Source: Streptomyces coelicoflavus
GTDB lineage: Bacteria; Actinomycetota; Actinomycetes; Streptomycetales; Streptomycetaceae
Assembly: GCF_003112555.1 (NCBI RefSeq)
Contig: NZ_BEWB01000015.1
Coordinates: 62,001 to 126,000 of the forward strand
Direction of reading: 5' to 3'
DNA length: 64,000 nucleotides
Every line of letters starts with the position of its first letter. The stretch's first letter is position 1. The notes beneath the pieces are model-generated. The model had not been told where the DNA came from, made no database searches, and was given only the letters and a program-made list of their open reading frames with translations. Shown here in pieces: positions 15,796 through 24,420 of the stretch. Position numbers and translations under genes: made by a program.

Positions 15796-17207
15796 CGCGC
15801 CGCGTCGCGGTGGTGGGCGCCGGTGCGGCGGGGGCGCTGACGGCGGTCCAGCTGATGCGGCGGGCCGAACGCGCCGGACGCGACACCCGGATCTGGCTGA
15901 TCGACCCGGCCCCGCACACGGGCCGCGGGGTCGCCTACGGCACCTCGGACCCCCGCCATCTGCTCAACGTGCCCGCCGCCCGTATGAGCGCCTTCCCCGA
16001 CGATCCCGGGCATTTCCTGCGCACGGTCGCCGGCCGGTACCCGCACGTCGCGCCCGGTGACTTCGTCCCCCGCCGGGAGTACGGGCGCTACCTGGGCGAC
16101 CTCGTCGAGGAGACCGCGCGGCAGTGCCGGTACGCCCGTCTGCACCGGGTGCGGGAGCGGGTCGTGGCCGTCCGGGACTGTTCCGGCGGGCCGGTGCTGC
16201 GCCTCCTGGGCGGGGGTGAACTGCGGGTGGACGGCGCCGTACTGGCGCTGGGCGGCCTGGGTCCCGAGCACGCCTGGGCGGGGCCCGCGCTCCGGGCGTC
16301 CGGGCGTTTCGTCGGCGACCCCTGGGCGCCCGGGGCCCTCGGCGGTCCGGCCACGGAAGGGGACGTCCTGCTCGTCGGCACCGGTCTGACCATGGTCGAC
16401 CTGGCCGTCACCCTGGCCCGCCCCGGCCGGGTCCTGCACGCCGTGTCCCGGCACGGGCTGCTGCCCCGGGAGCACCTGCCCGTCGCGGGCGCGCCGGCCG
16501 AGCCTCCGGAGCTGGACGCCGCCCACGGTCTGGACGCGCTGCGCCGCGGCGTGCGGCGGCACCTGGCCGCCTGCCGTCGTGCGCGCGGGGACTGGCGGCC
16601 CGCGATGGACGGGCTGCGTCCGGTGACGGCGGCCCTGTGGCGGCAGTTGTCCCCGGCCGACCGCCTGCGCTTCCTCGAGGAGGACCTGCGGACCTGGGAG
16701 GTGCACCGCCACCGCGTCGCGCCCGCGACGGCGGCCGCGCTGCGCGCGCTGCGGGCCGCCGGCCGGCTGCGGGTGGCCGCCGGTGAGGTGGTGGGGGCCG
16801 TGCCCGGCGAGGACGCGGTGACCGTGGCACTGAGCGACGGCAGGAGGCTGCGGGTCGGCGCGGTCGTCGCCTGCACCGGAGCGCGTACGGACCCGCGCCG
16901 CACGGACGATCCGCTGGTGCGCTGCCTGCTGGAGCGCGGCTGGGCCCGCACCGGCCCGGCCGGCCTCGGCCTCGACACCGGCGACGACGGGCGGTTGGTG
17001 CCCGCGGCCGGGGTCCCGGCCGCGCGGCTGTGGACGCTCGGGGCCGCCCGGCGCGGCAACCTCCTGGAGACCACCGCCGTACCGGAGATCCGGACGCAGG
17101 CCGCCGAGGTCGCCGGCGCGGTGTGGGAGGCGCTCGCCTCCCCTCCGGCCGCGCCCCGCACCCGACGACGGCCGCGTACGGCTCCCGAAGCGGCCCTGCG
17201 CCGGTAG
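15792..17207 (+). CDS. FAD/NAD(P)-binding oxidoreductase (COG4529-like)
   Basis: 471 residues. N-terminal Rossmann FAD motif VAVVGAGAAGALTA (4-17), then GRGVAYGTSDPRHLLNVPAARM, diagnostic of the FAD/NAD(P)-binding protein family found in many actinomycetes. A second dinucleotide motif, VLLVGTGLTMVDLA, lies near 195-208. The substrate is unknown. It follows the sulfur operon behind leader A, so a role in sulfur or redox metabolism is as likely as product tailoring. Confidence 0.7.
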   Translation: MTRRVAVVGAGAAGALTAVQLMRRAERAGRDTRIWLIDPAPHTGRGVAYGTSDPRHLLNVPAARMSAFPDDPGHFLRTVAGRYPHVAPGDFVPRREYGRYLGDLVEETARQCRYARLHRVRERVVAVRDCSGGPVLRLLGGGELRVDGAVLALGGLGPEHAWAGPALRASGRFVGDPWAPGALGGPATEGDVLLVGTGLTMVDLAVTLARPGRVLHAVSRHGLLPREHLPVAGAPAEPPELDAAHGLDALRRGVRRHLAACRRARGDWRPAMDGLRPVTAALWRQLSPADRLRFLEEDLRTWEVHRHRVAPATAAALRALRAAGRLRVAAGEVVGAVPGEDAVTVALSDGRRLRVGAVVACTGARTDPRRTDDPLVRCLLERGWARTGPAGLGLDTGDDGRLVPAAGVPAARLWTLGAARRGNLLETTAVPEIRTQAAEVAGAVWEALASPPAAPRTRRRPRTAPEAALRR

Positions 17208-17249
17208 ACGTGCGGTCCGGCACCTCGGTCCGGCCCCCGCTCGGTTCGG

Positions 17250-17345
17250 CCTCCAGCCGGGCTCGACGCATCGCCCGCCGGTCCTTGAGCCGGGTCCACC
17301 AGGGTGGCGGTCAACGGGTTGGCCGGCGAAACGGAGACCGTCATG
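17250..17345 (+). promoter_or_regulatory. Structured leader B (homologous to leader A)
   Basis: P1: GGCTCGA (17260-17266) with TTGAGCC (17285-17291). Loop CGCCGG (17276-17281) is complementary to CCGGCG (17323-17328), followed by AAACGGAGACCGTCATG. Relative to leader A the P1 base changes keep pairing (for example T-G becomes G-C), and the loop pair changes from U-G to C-G. Together with the strict conservation near the start codon, this points to a regulatory RNA that masks or exposes the ribosome site. Confidence 0.5.
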
Positions 17346-17546
17346 CGCACACCGCGCGCGTCCGCCATGAGCGCCGTCGGCAGGAGCCTCGGCGAGGGCC
17401 TGATGTGGATGGGGTTCGGCTGGTACGGCACGCAGCCGCCGCACCCCTGGAGCGGGTACGCGATGCCGCCCGCCGAGCCGCCGTGCCTGCCCCCGCAGTC
17501 GGAGCGGGAGTTCGCCCGGTGGACGGCCCCGTCCACGCCCCTGTAA
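17343..17546 (+). CDS. 67-residue small protein of unknown function
   Basis: ATG 17343 sits right after leader B (GGAG 6 bases upstream). The protein begins MRTPRASAMSAVG, has a hydrophobic aromatic centre (GLMWMGFGWYG), then a Pro-rich tail with one Cys. I know no family. It lies 23 bases before the ABC exporter gene and may be a cotranslated partner, a leader peptide or a small product. The strong leader argues that it is translated. Confidence 0.5.
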   Translation: MRTPRASAMSAVGRSLGEGLMWMGFGWYGTQPPHPWSGYAMPPAEPPCLPPQSEREFARWTAPSTPL

Positions 17547-17569
17547 GGACCGAGGACAAGGAGAACAGG

Positions 17570-19348
17570 GTGACCACCACCGGGTCGGCCACTGCGCGTG
17601 TTCCCGTGCCCAAGCGGCGCATACTCAAGCTGTTCCTCCCGTACCGCCGGAGCCTGCTGTTCGTCGCGTTCCTGGTCGTGGCGTCCTCCCTGGTCTCCCT
17701 CGTCAACCCCTTCCTGATCCGCGAGATCATCGACGTGGCGCTGCCCCAGGGCAGGACCGGGCTGCTGTCCGCGCTCGCCCTGGGCATGGTCGTCGTGGCG
17801 GTCGCGAACAGCTCGTTCAACGTGTGGCAGACCTATCTGTCCGCCAAGGTCGGCCAGCTCGTCATGCACGACCTGCGCACCGCCGTCTACTCCCACCTCC
17901 AGCGCATGTCGCTGGCCTTCTTCACCCGGACCCGCACCGGTGAGGTCCAGTCGCGCATCGCCAACGACATCGGCGGGATGCAGGTGACCGTGACGACCAC
18001 CGCGACGGCGCTGGTGTCGGACGTGACCACCGTCATCACCACGGTCACCGCCATGGCCCTGCTCGACTGGCGTCTCACGCTGGCGTCGCTGGTCGTCCTG
18101 CCGGGCTTCGTCTGGGTGAGCCGGCACGTCGGGGACGAGCTGCGCGTCCTCACCCGGGCGCGGCAGCGCCAGTTCGCCGACCTGTCGTCGAACGTGCAGG
18201 AGTCGCTGTCGGTCAGCGGCATCATGCTCGGTCACACCATGGGCCGTTCCCGCTCGCTGAGCGACGCGTTCGCCGGGCAGTCCCGCAAGCTCACCGACAT
18301 CGAGGTCCGCGCGAGCACGGCCGGCCTGTGGTACCAGTCGACGATCTGGATCGTCATGGCGGCCATGCCCGCGGTGATCTACTGGGTGGCGGGGCTGGCC
18401 TCCAGCGGCGGCCGGATGTCCATCTCCATCGGCGCGCTGGTCGCGTTCGCCACCCTTCAGCAGATCCTGTTCCGTCCGGCGCAGCGGCTGCTGACCATCG
18501 GTCTGGACATCCAGAGTTCGCTGGAGTTGTTCGGACGCATCTTCGAGTACCTCGACCTGCCCGTCGACGTCGCCGAGCCCGAGCGGCCGGTGGTGCCGGC
18601 CGCCCTGCGGGGGGAGGTGCGGCTGCGCGGCGTCGGTTTCCGCTACGCGGGTGCCGAGCGGCCGACGCTGGAGGGCGTGGACGTGACGGTGCCCGCCGGG
18701 CACAGTCTCGCCGTCGTCGGGGAGACCGGCTCGGGCAAGACCACGCTGAGCTACCTGATACCGCGGCTGTACGACGCGACGTCCGGCACCGTGACGATCG
18801 ACGGCGTCGACGTGCGGGACCTGTCGTTCGACACGCTCGCCGCCGCCGTCGGCGTCGTCTCCCAGGAGACGTACCTCTTCCACGCGACGGTCGCGGAGAA
18901 CCTGAGGTTCGCCAAACCCGGCGCGAGCGACGAGGAGCTGGTCGCGGCGGCGCGGGTGGCGCACATCCACGACTACCTGATGTCCCTGCCCGACGGCTAC
19001 GACACGGTGGTCGGCGAGCGCGGCTACCGGTTCTCCGGCGGCGAGAAGCAGCGGCTGGCCATCGCCCGCGCCATCCTGCGCGACCCGCCCGTCCTGGTGC
19101 TGGACGAGGCCACCAGCGCGCTGGACACGCGCACCGAGCTGTCCGTGCAGCAGGCCGTCGACGCGGCGAGCGCGGGGCGCACCACGATCACGGTCGCGCA
19201 CCGGCTGTCGACCGTCCGCAACGCCGACGAGATCCTCGTCCTGGACCGGGGGCGCATCGCCGAGCGCGGCACCCACGACGAACTGCTCGCCCTCGACGGC
19301 CACTACGCCACCCTGGTGCGCCGGGACACCGAGATGGCGGTCGTGTAG
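17570..19348 (+). CDS. ABC exporter, fused membrane and ATPase domains
   Basis: 592 residues from GTG 17570 (AAGGAG upstream). Six membrane segments span about residues 20-310 (ABC type-1 exporter fold). The nucleotide-binding domain has Walker A VVGETGSGKTT, signature RFSGGEKQRLAIARAI, Walker B VLVLDEATSALD and H-loop VAHRLSTV. A half transporter of the MsbA/LmrA type, so it probably homodimerises. Likely exports the cluster's product or an intermediate. Confidence 0.9.
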   Translation: MTTTGSATARVPVPKRRILKLFLPYRRSLLFVAFLVVASSLVSLVNPFLIREIIDVALPQGRTGLLSALALGMVVVAVANSSFNVWQTYLSAKVGQLVMHDLRTAVYSHLQRMSLAFFTRTRTGEVQSRIANDIGGMQVTVTTTATALVSDVTTVITTVTAMALLDWRLTLASLVVLPGFVWVSRHVGDELRVLTRARQRQFADLSSNVQESLSVSGIMLGHTMGRSRSLSDAFAGQSRKLTDIEVRASTAGLWYQSTIWIVMAAMPAVIYWVAGLASSGGRMSISIGALVAFATLQQILFRPAQRLLTIGLDIQSSLELFGRIFEYLDLPVDVAEPERPVVPAALRGEVRLRGVGFRYAGAERPTLEGVDVTVPAGHSLAVVGETGSGKTTLSYLIPRLYDATSGTVTIDGVDVRDLSFDTLAAAVGVVSQETYLFHATVAENLRFAKPGASDEELVAAARVAHIHDYLMSLPDGYDTVVGERGYRFSGGEKQRLAIARAILRDPPVLVLDEATSALDTRTELSVQQAVDAASAGRTTITVAHRLSTVRNADEILVLDRGRIAERGTHDELLALDGHYATLVRRDTEMAVV

Positions 19349-19482
19349 GCGGTCGTGTAGGCAGTCGTGCGGGGCGGCCGGAGGGCCGGGCCGCGCGGAC
19401 CCTTCAAGTCCGCTCGAAGGACGCTGCACGGGGCAGCGGGCTTCGAGCGGATCTGGAGGGGTCGTTGCCTACGCTCCGGCGC

Positions 19483-21417
19483 ATGGAGACCTCGTCTGGC
19501 GCAATACCGGCCCCGTCCGGGCTCGACCGGCGCACCCTGCTGCGGGGCGGCGCCGTCGCCTCGCTGGGCGCGCTCGTGTCGTCGTCCTCCGCCTTCGCCG
19601 CGCCCCGTGCGGCGGCCCCCGGCGGCCCCGAGCCGTCGGCGGACGGGCTGCTGCTGACCAAGTTCAGGGACCCGCTGCGCACCCCGCCGGTGCTGCGCCC
19701 GCGCGGGCGCGGCGACCACGACGAGCTGACCGTGCGGCTGCGCACCGCCGACGTCACCGTGCACTCGGAGCTGGCGCCGGTGCGGATGTGGACGTACGAG
19801 GGCAGCTACCCGGGGCCGACGATCGAGGCGGTCCGCGGCCGCCGGCTGCGGGTGGCCTGGGAGAACCGGCTGACGGGGAACATCCCGGTCACCGCCGTCG
19901 AGTTCGGCCGGCCCGGCGGCCCCATGGCCGACCCGCTGACCAACTACCCGGGCACCGAGGGCTGCCGGGAGGTGCCCGGGGTGGCGGACCTCGAACCGTG
20001 GGCGGCGGTGCACCTGCACGGCATGCTGACCGGCGGCGGCAACGACGGCTGGATGGAGAACCTCGTCGCCCCGGGCGAGGCCCAGCTGTCGGCGTACCCG
20101 GACGACCAGGCCGCCACCACGCTCTGGTACCACGACCACACCCACCACGTGAGCCGCTTCAGCGTGTACGCCGGTCTCGCGGGCCTGTACGTCCTGCGCG
20201 ATCCCGGGGAACGGGCGCCGGACCTGCCCCGCGGCAGGTACGAGGTGCCGCTGGTCCTCAGCGACCGCAACTTCGCGCTGGACGACTCGGGCGCCCTGAC
20301 CGGGCGTCTGGTGCACAAGGTGGAGATGGTCAACGCGAAGCTCATGCGGGTCCACGCGGCCCCCTACACCCTGGTCAACGGGGTGGTCTGGCCCTACCTC
20401 GAGGTCCAGCCGCGCTGGTACCGGTTCCGGATCGTCAACACGGCCAACGCGCGGATCTACCGGCTGATGCTGCTGGCCGACGGCCGGCCCGTGCCCGGGG
20501 CCCTCCAGGTCATCGGCACCGACCAGGGACTGCTGGACCGGCCGCGTCCGGTCGAGGGGGCGCTGAACCTGTCCTCCGGCGAACGCGCCGACGTGCTGGT
20601 CGACTTCGGCGCGTTCCGCGGCCGGTCCGTGAAGCTGGTCAACACGATGGAGGGCGTCGTGCCCGGCGACTCCAGCGTCCGGCACGACCTGCTGGAACCG
20701 GACGTGATGCAGTTCCGCGTCGCCGGCCGCGGCTCCGGCGGCCGGTACACCCCGCCCAGGACGCTCTCGCCCGCCTTCGAGCGGCCCACCCACCACGACC
20801 TGCCGCACGGCGAGCGCCCCCGCTGGGTGGTGCTGGTCGGACCGGGAACGGCCGACGTGCCCGAACTGTGGGAGATGGAGGAGGTGGAGCCCGCCGAGGC
20901 CGGCGGGATCACGCTCCCGTCCCCCGGGATCGTCCAGGTCGAGGACGCCGCGGGGACGGTGACGACGCTGCGCCGGACCGCCCTGCGCTACGACGACGGC
21001 AACGCGTTCACCGCGGCGCACGGCGGCGTGGAGGTCTGGAAGTACCTCAACCTCGCGGCCTCTCCGCACCCCATGCACATCCACCTGGCCCACTTCCGGG
21101 TGCTGTCCCGCGAGAACTACGACGTGACCGGCTTCGACCGGACCGTCCGCGGCACCGCCCGGCCGGCCACCCACATGGGGGCGGCGGAGCTGGAACCGCA
21201 CGAGCTCGGGGACAAGGACACGATCAGGGTGGGTACGGCCGGTCAGATCGTCCCCGGCCCGAACGGCACGCCGGGCGAACTGGTCACCGTGCTGGTCCGT
21301 TTCCCGGTCGTGGGCAGGGGTGTCCACCACTGCCACATGCTGGAGCACGAGCAGCACATGGTGCGCCCCCTGGTCGTCTCCCCGGCGGCCCACCGGCACG
21401 CGGGCAGTCACCACTGA
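19483..21417 (+). CDS. Multicopper oxidase with Tat signal
   Basis: 644 residues. The N-terminus has a twin-arginine signal (DRRTLLRGG, then a hydrophobic stretch to AFAAP, about 15-41), so it should fold with copper and be exported. Copper ligands are all visible: HLHG at 177-180, WYHDHTHH at 215-222, HPMHIHLAHF near 523 and HHCHMLEHEQHM near 612. It resembles phenoxazinone-synthase/bilirubin-oxidase-like laccases. Such enzymes couple phenols oxidatively, so it could dimerise or close rings outside the membrane. It stands alone behind a ~130-base promoter region. Confidence 0.88.
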   Translation: METSSGAIPAPSGLDRRTLLRGGAVASLGALVSSSSAFAAPRAAAPGGPEPSADGLLLTKFRDPLRTPPVLRPRGRGDHDELTVRLRTADVTVHSELAPVRMWTYEGSYPGPTIEAVRGRRLRVAWENRLTGNIPVTAVEFGRPGGPMADPLTNYPGTEGCREVPGVADLEPWAAVHLHGMLTGGGNDGWMENLVAPGEAQLSAYPDDQAATTLWYHDHTHHVSRFSVYAGLAGLYVLRDPGERAPDLPRGRYEVPLVLSDRNFALDDSGALTGRLVHKVEMVNAKLMRVHAAPYTLVNGVVWPYLEVQPRWYRFRIVNTANARIYRLMLLADGRPVPGALQVIGTDQGLLDRPRPVEGALNLSSGERADVLVDFGAFRGRSVKLVNTMEGVVPGDSSVRHDLLEPDVMQFRVAGRGSGGRYTPPRTLSPAFERPTHHDLPHGERPRWVVLVGPGTADVPELWEMEEVEPAEAGGITLPSPGIVQVEDAAGTVTTLRRTALRYDDGNAFTAAHGGVEVWKYLNLAASPHPMHIHLAHFRVLSRENYDVTGFDRTVRGTARPATHMGAAELEPHELGDKDTIRVGTAGQIVPGPNGTPGELVTVLVRFPVVGRGVHHCHMLEHEQHMVRPLVVSPAAHRHAGSHH

Positions 21418-21445
21418 CCCTGACACGGCCAGGCCGCGGACACGA

Positions 21446-21480
21446 CGAGTGCCCGCGGCGGTGGTCGGCGCGGGCACTCG
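21446..21480. terminator. Bidirectional hairpin terminator
   Basis: CGAGTGCCCGCG (21446-21457) pairs with CGCGGGCACTCG (21469-21480) around an 11-base loop, between the convergent multicopper oxidase and small-protein genes. Confidence 0.7.
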
Positions 21481-21501
21481 GGGACCGGTCGGGCGGTGCG
21501 G

Positions 21502-21765
21502 TCAGGCGGCCTTGCGGACGATCTCCACGGCACCGGCGTCCAGCAGGGTCTTCACGGCCGTCTCCCCGCCGTCGACGTCCAGGTCCATGTCGTGGAGCCG
21601 GCCGATGACGTTCCGGACGACCTTCTCCGGCTGCGTCTTCTCGGTGCCCTCCCAGACCAGCTCCGGGAAAACGGTCAGATAGACCTTGTCGTTTCCCTGG
21701 CTGTAGATGTTCACTTCCATGACGTCACGGAGAGCCATCCGGGCCTTGTAGATCAGGTTGTTCAT
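21502..21765 (-). CDS. 87-residue conserved-looking small protein, unknown
   Basis: Begins MNNLIYKARMALRDVMEVNIYSQ (split at residue 10 as a second start option) and ends AGAVEIVRKAA. It is the size of an acyl carrier protein and acidic to neutral, but lacks any D-S-L phosphopantetheine site, so it is not an ACP. The pattern EVNIYSQGNDKVYLTVFPELVW suggests a beta-strand pair, followed by two helices. It is divergent from the glycosyltransferase at 22011 across a StrR-type box, so it belongs to the regulated cluster. The ribosome site is weak. Function unknown. Confidence 0.55.
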   Translation of the reverse strand: MNNLIYKARMALRDVMEVNIYSQGNDKVYLTVFPELVWEGTEKTQPEKVVRNVIGRLHDMDLDVDGGETAVKTLLDAGAVEIVRKAA

Positions 21766-21875
21766 GCGTGCCACCGACTTTCGGTATCTGTTTTCTGAAG
21801 GCTTCCTGACCACACGTACCGACCTCATGATGGTCAGCGGCGGAGAGCTGCGCAATGAGACCCGGAGAATACTCC

Positions 21876-21904
21876 GTTCAACTGCGGGAAATCCGCGATT
21901 GAAC
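21876..21904. promoter_or_regulatory. StrR/NovG-type operator 1
   Basis: GTTCAACTG, 11 bases, CGATTGAAC. This matches the published StrR/NovG form GTTCRACTG-N11-CRGTYGAAC almost exactly. It lies between the divergent 87-residue protein gene and the glycosyltransferase at 22011. The probable activator is the StrR-like protein at 54351. Confidence 0.75.
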
Positions 21905-22010
21905 GGGCTTGTCAATTGCTTTTGTTTGACAGAAAAAGGCCGCGCTGAGGACCATCGGTACCGTCCGCCCATGCTGTTGGCCGCGTCCCACGAAAAGCAT
22001 CCGGAGTGCC

Positions 22011-23186
22011 ATGAAAATCCTGTTCATCACCACGGGCAGTCAGGCCACCTACTACGCCGCTGCCCCGCTGGCGACGGCCGCGCGCAACGCGGGCCACCAA
22101 GTCATGCTGGCCGCCCACGAACCGTGGGTGGAGACCGCGGAGGCCATCGGCCTCCCCACCTTCTGCTTCACCGTCGACCCGATCCGGCACTTCATGCGGA
22201 TCACCAACCCGGGCAAGGGCCTGCGCTTCCCCCGGGAGCTGGGCGACGAGGAGATGACCGGGCAGGGCCGCGGCTTCGCGAAGATGGGCCTGGCCGGCGT
22301 CGAGTCCCTGCTGGAGCTGTCGAAGGACTGGACCCCGGACGTGGTCGTGGGCAGCTCGCAGAGCTACGCCGCGATGCTGCTCGCCGCCCACCTGAAGGTC
22401 CCCTACGTGCGCCATGTCGAGTACCTGGGCATTCCGCTCACCGGCATCGACCCGGGCGCCGAGGCGGAGCTGCGGCCCGAGATGGAGCGCCTCGGCGTGG
22501 ACGGGCTGCTCAAGCCCGACCTGCTGCTGGACTCGACCCCGCCGTCGCTGCGCCCGGCCCACGACCCGGCCGCGCAGTCGATGCGCTGGATCCCGAGCAA
22601 CCCGCAGCGCCGCCTGGAGCGCTGGATGTACACCCGCCCCGAGGGGCGCCGCCGGGTGGTCATCACCTCCGGTTTCCGCAGCCTGATGTTCCGCGACCCG
22701 GGCTGGTCCATGCCGCTGCTGGTCAAGGAGCTGGAGAAGCTGGGGGCCGAGGCGCTGATCGCGTCGAACCCCGGCGCCGTCGAGCGGTTCGGCGACCAGC
22801 TGGGCGACGCGCGCGTCGGCTGGATCCCGATCGACGTCACCGCCGCCACCTGCGACCTGGCGGTCCACCACGGCGGCGCGACCACCGCCACGACGCTCAT
22901 GGCCAACGGCGTGCCGCAGCTGGTCATCCCGGAGAACCCGCCGGAGTTCCCGCCGAACTACCACCGGGAGGCCATCGCCAAGGCCATCACCGACTTCGGT
23001 GCCGGCAAGACGCTGTGGCCGCAGGCGCAGGAGCCCGACAAGGCCCCCGGCGAGGTGATCGCCGCGGCCTGCCGGGAACTGCTGGAGAACCCCAGCTACA
23101 CCGAGCGGACGCAGCACCTCGCCAAGGAGATCGCGACGCTCCCCACCCCCGCCGAGATCGTGCCCCGGCTGGAGGCGCTGGTCTGA
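22011..23186 (+). CDS. Glycosyltransferase (GT-B, deoxysugar type)
   Basis: 391 residues. GT-B fold beginning MKILFITTGSQATYYAAAPLATAARNAG (residues 1-28), with the C-terminal nucleotide-sugar signature DLAVHHGGATTATTLMANGVPQLVIP (about 283-308). It resembles antibiotic deoxysugar transferases. It would transfer a dTDP-deoxysugar made by the rmlA/rmlB/2,3-dehydratase set to the aglycone. The protein at 23258 is clearly related; the pair is convergent and probably acts on successive sites. ATG is preceded by GGAGTGCC. Confidence 0.88.
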   Translation: MKILFITTGSQATYYAAAPLATAARNAGHQVMLAAHEPWVETAEAIGLPTFCFTVDPIRHFMRITNPGKGLRFPRELGDEEMTGQGRGFAKMGLAGVESLLELSKDWTPDVVVGSSQSYAAMLLAAHLKVPYVRHVEYLGIPLTGIDPGAEAELRPEMERLGVDGLLKPDLLLDSTPPSLRPAHDPAAQSMRWIPSNPQRRLERWMYTRPEGRRRVVITSGFRSLMFRDPGWSMPLLVKELEKLGAEALIASNPGAVERFGDQLGDARVGWIPIDVTAATCDLAVHHGGATTATTLMANGVPQLVIPENPPEFPPNYHREAIAKAITDFGAGKTLWPQAQEPDKAPGEVIAAACRELLENPSYTERTQHLAKEIATLPTPAEIVPRLEALV

Positions 23187-23200
23187 CCGCCGGCACCGCG

Positions 23201-23243
23201 CACGAGGCCGCCCCGGGACCGGGAGTCCCGGGGCGGCCTCGTG
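23201..23243. terminator. Bidirectional terminator between two glycosyltransferases
   Basis: An 18-base stem, 23201-23218 pairing with 23226-23243 (CACGAGGCCG... with ...CGGCCTCGTG), around a 7-base loop, between convergent genes. Confidence 0.8.
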
Positions 23244-23257
23244 TGCGCGGGTGCGGA

Positions 23258-24334
23258 TCAGCGGGCGGCGAGGGCCTCGATGTCGCGCAGCACCTGGTCC
23301 GGGGTGGGCAGTGCGGCGGCCGCCGCGGCGAGGGTGCGGGTGCGCTCAGCATACCCCGGGTCGGCGAGGATCTCCCGGCAGGCCGCGACGGTCACCTCGT
23401 CCGGGTCCTGCCCGGCACCGGGCCGGTGCGGGTCCACCAGGACGGCCGCGCCGTAGCCGCTGACAGCCTCGGCGACGGCCTTGCCGTAGCCGTTGTCGGG
23501 GACGATCACCTGGGGCACGCCCGCGTTGATCAGCGTCATGGCCGTGGTGGCGCCGCCGTGGTGGACCGCCAGGTCCAGGGTGGGGGCGACGACGTCCAGG
23601 GGGATCCAGCCGATGCGTACGTGGCCCAGTTCCGCCCCGTACCGCTCGGCGGCCTCCGGCAGCGCGGCGATCAGCACCTCCGCTCCCGCGCCGGCCAGCC
23701 CGTCCACCAGCCGGCGCAGCGAACTGCCGGGGGTGTCGAGCATCAGGTTGCGGGTGCCCGCGGTGATCAGCGCCCGGCGGCGGCCCTCGGGCCGGGTGTA
23801 CATCCACGGCTCGATCCGGCGCTGGCTCACCCGGGGCACCCAGCGCATCGCCCGGCCGTCCGGCGCGCCGGGCGGGCGCAGGGGCGGCGGGCACAGGTCG
23901 ACGAAGAGGTCGGGCGGCGGCAGTTCGGCCAGGCCGAGGCGTTCCAGCTGCGGCTGGAGCTCCGCCACCGCCGTGCGGTCCCGGCGTGCCATCGGGGCGA
24001 TGTGCCAGATGTGTCGGACGAAGGGGACCTTGAGGGCCGCGGCGAGCACCCGGGGAACGTGGGAGAGGCCGCCGACGACCAGGTCGGGGGTCCACTGCCG
24101 GGTCAGTTCCAGGAGGGCGTCGATGCGGACGGCGGCGGTCATGGCGTCCTGGCCGTAGCGCATGCGCTCGGGGGTGATGCAGACCGCGGGGAGGCCGACG
24201 GACTGCGCGGCCGCCATCAGCGGTTCGTCGGCGGCCAGCAGGATCTCGTGCCCGGCGCTGCGGGCGGCCGAGGCCAGGGGTGCGACGCCGAAGACGGCCG
24301 CCTGGCTGCCCCCGACGGTGAACAGTATTTTCAT
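23258..24334 (-). CDS. Glycosyltransferase (GT-B), paralogue of the 22011 gene
   Basis: 358 residues from ATG 24334. Starts MKILFTVGGSQAAVFGVAPLASAARSAG (1-28), matching its neighbour, and keeps WMYTRPEGRRR and DLAVHHGGATTAMTLINAGVPQVIVP. Shorter by about 30 residues in the N-terminal acceptor-binding domain, which suggests a different acceptor. Transcribed away from rmlA, which lies upstream on the same strand, so rmlA and this gene may share a transcript. Confidence 0.87.
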   Translation of the reverse strand: MKILFTVGGSQAAVFGVAPLASAARSAGHEILLAADEPLMAAAQSVGLPAVCITPERMRYGQDAMTAAVRIDALLELTRQWTPDLVVGGLSHVPRVLAAALKVPFVRHIWHIAPMARRDRTAVAELQPQLERLGLAELPPPDLFVDLCPPPLRPPGAPDGRAMRWVPRVSQRRIEPWMYTRPEGRRRALITAGTRNLMLDTPGSSLRRLVDGLAGAGAEVLIAALPEAAERYGAELGHVRIGWIPLDVVAPTLDLAVHHGGATTAMTLINAGVPQVIVPDNGYGKAVAEAVSGYGAAVLVDPHRPGAGQDPDEVTVAACREILADPGYAERTRTLAAAAAALPTPDQVLRDIEALAAR

Positions 24335-24420
24335 GGCTGTGCGCTTCTTCCGTTGACGGATGCGGGGGCGCCCGGGAGGCGGCGCGGGAGGGGCGTTGGG
24401 GATGTCGGGGCGGCGTCGGA

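Noticed and set aside
16088..19429. Very long open frame on the minus strand
   Set aside because: It is antisense to the FAD gene and the ABC exporter, which have clear family motifs; long antisense frames are expected in high-GC DNA.
21502..21765. Acyl carrier protein for the PKS
   Set aside because: Size fits but no D-S-L phosphopantetheine site or ACP helix pattern is present.
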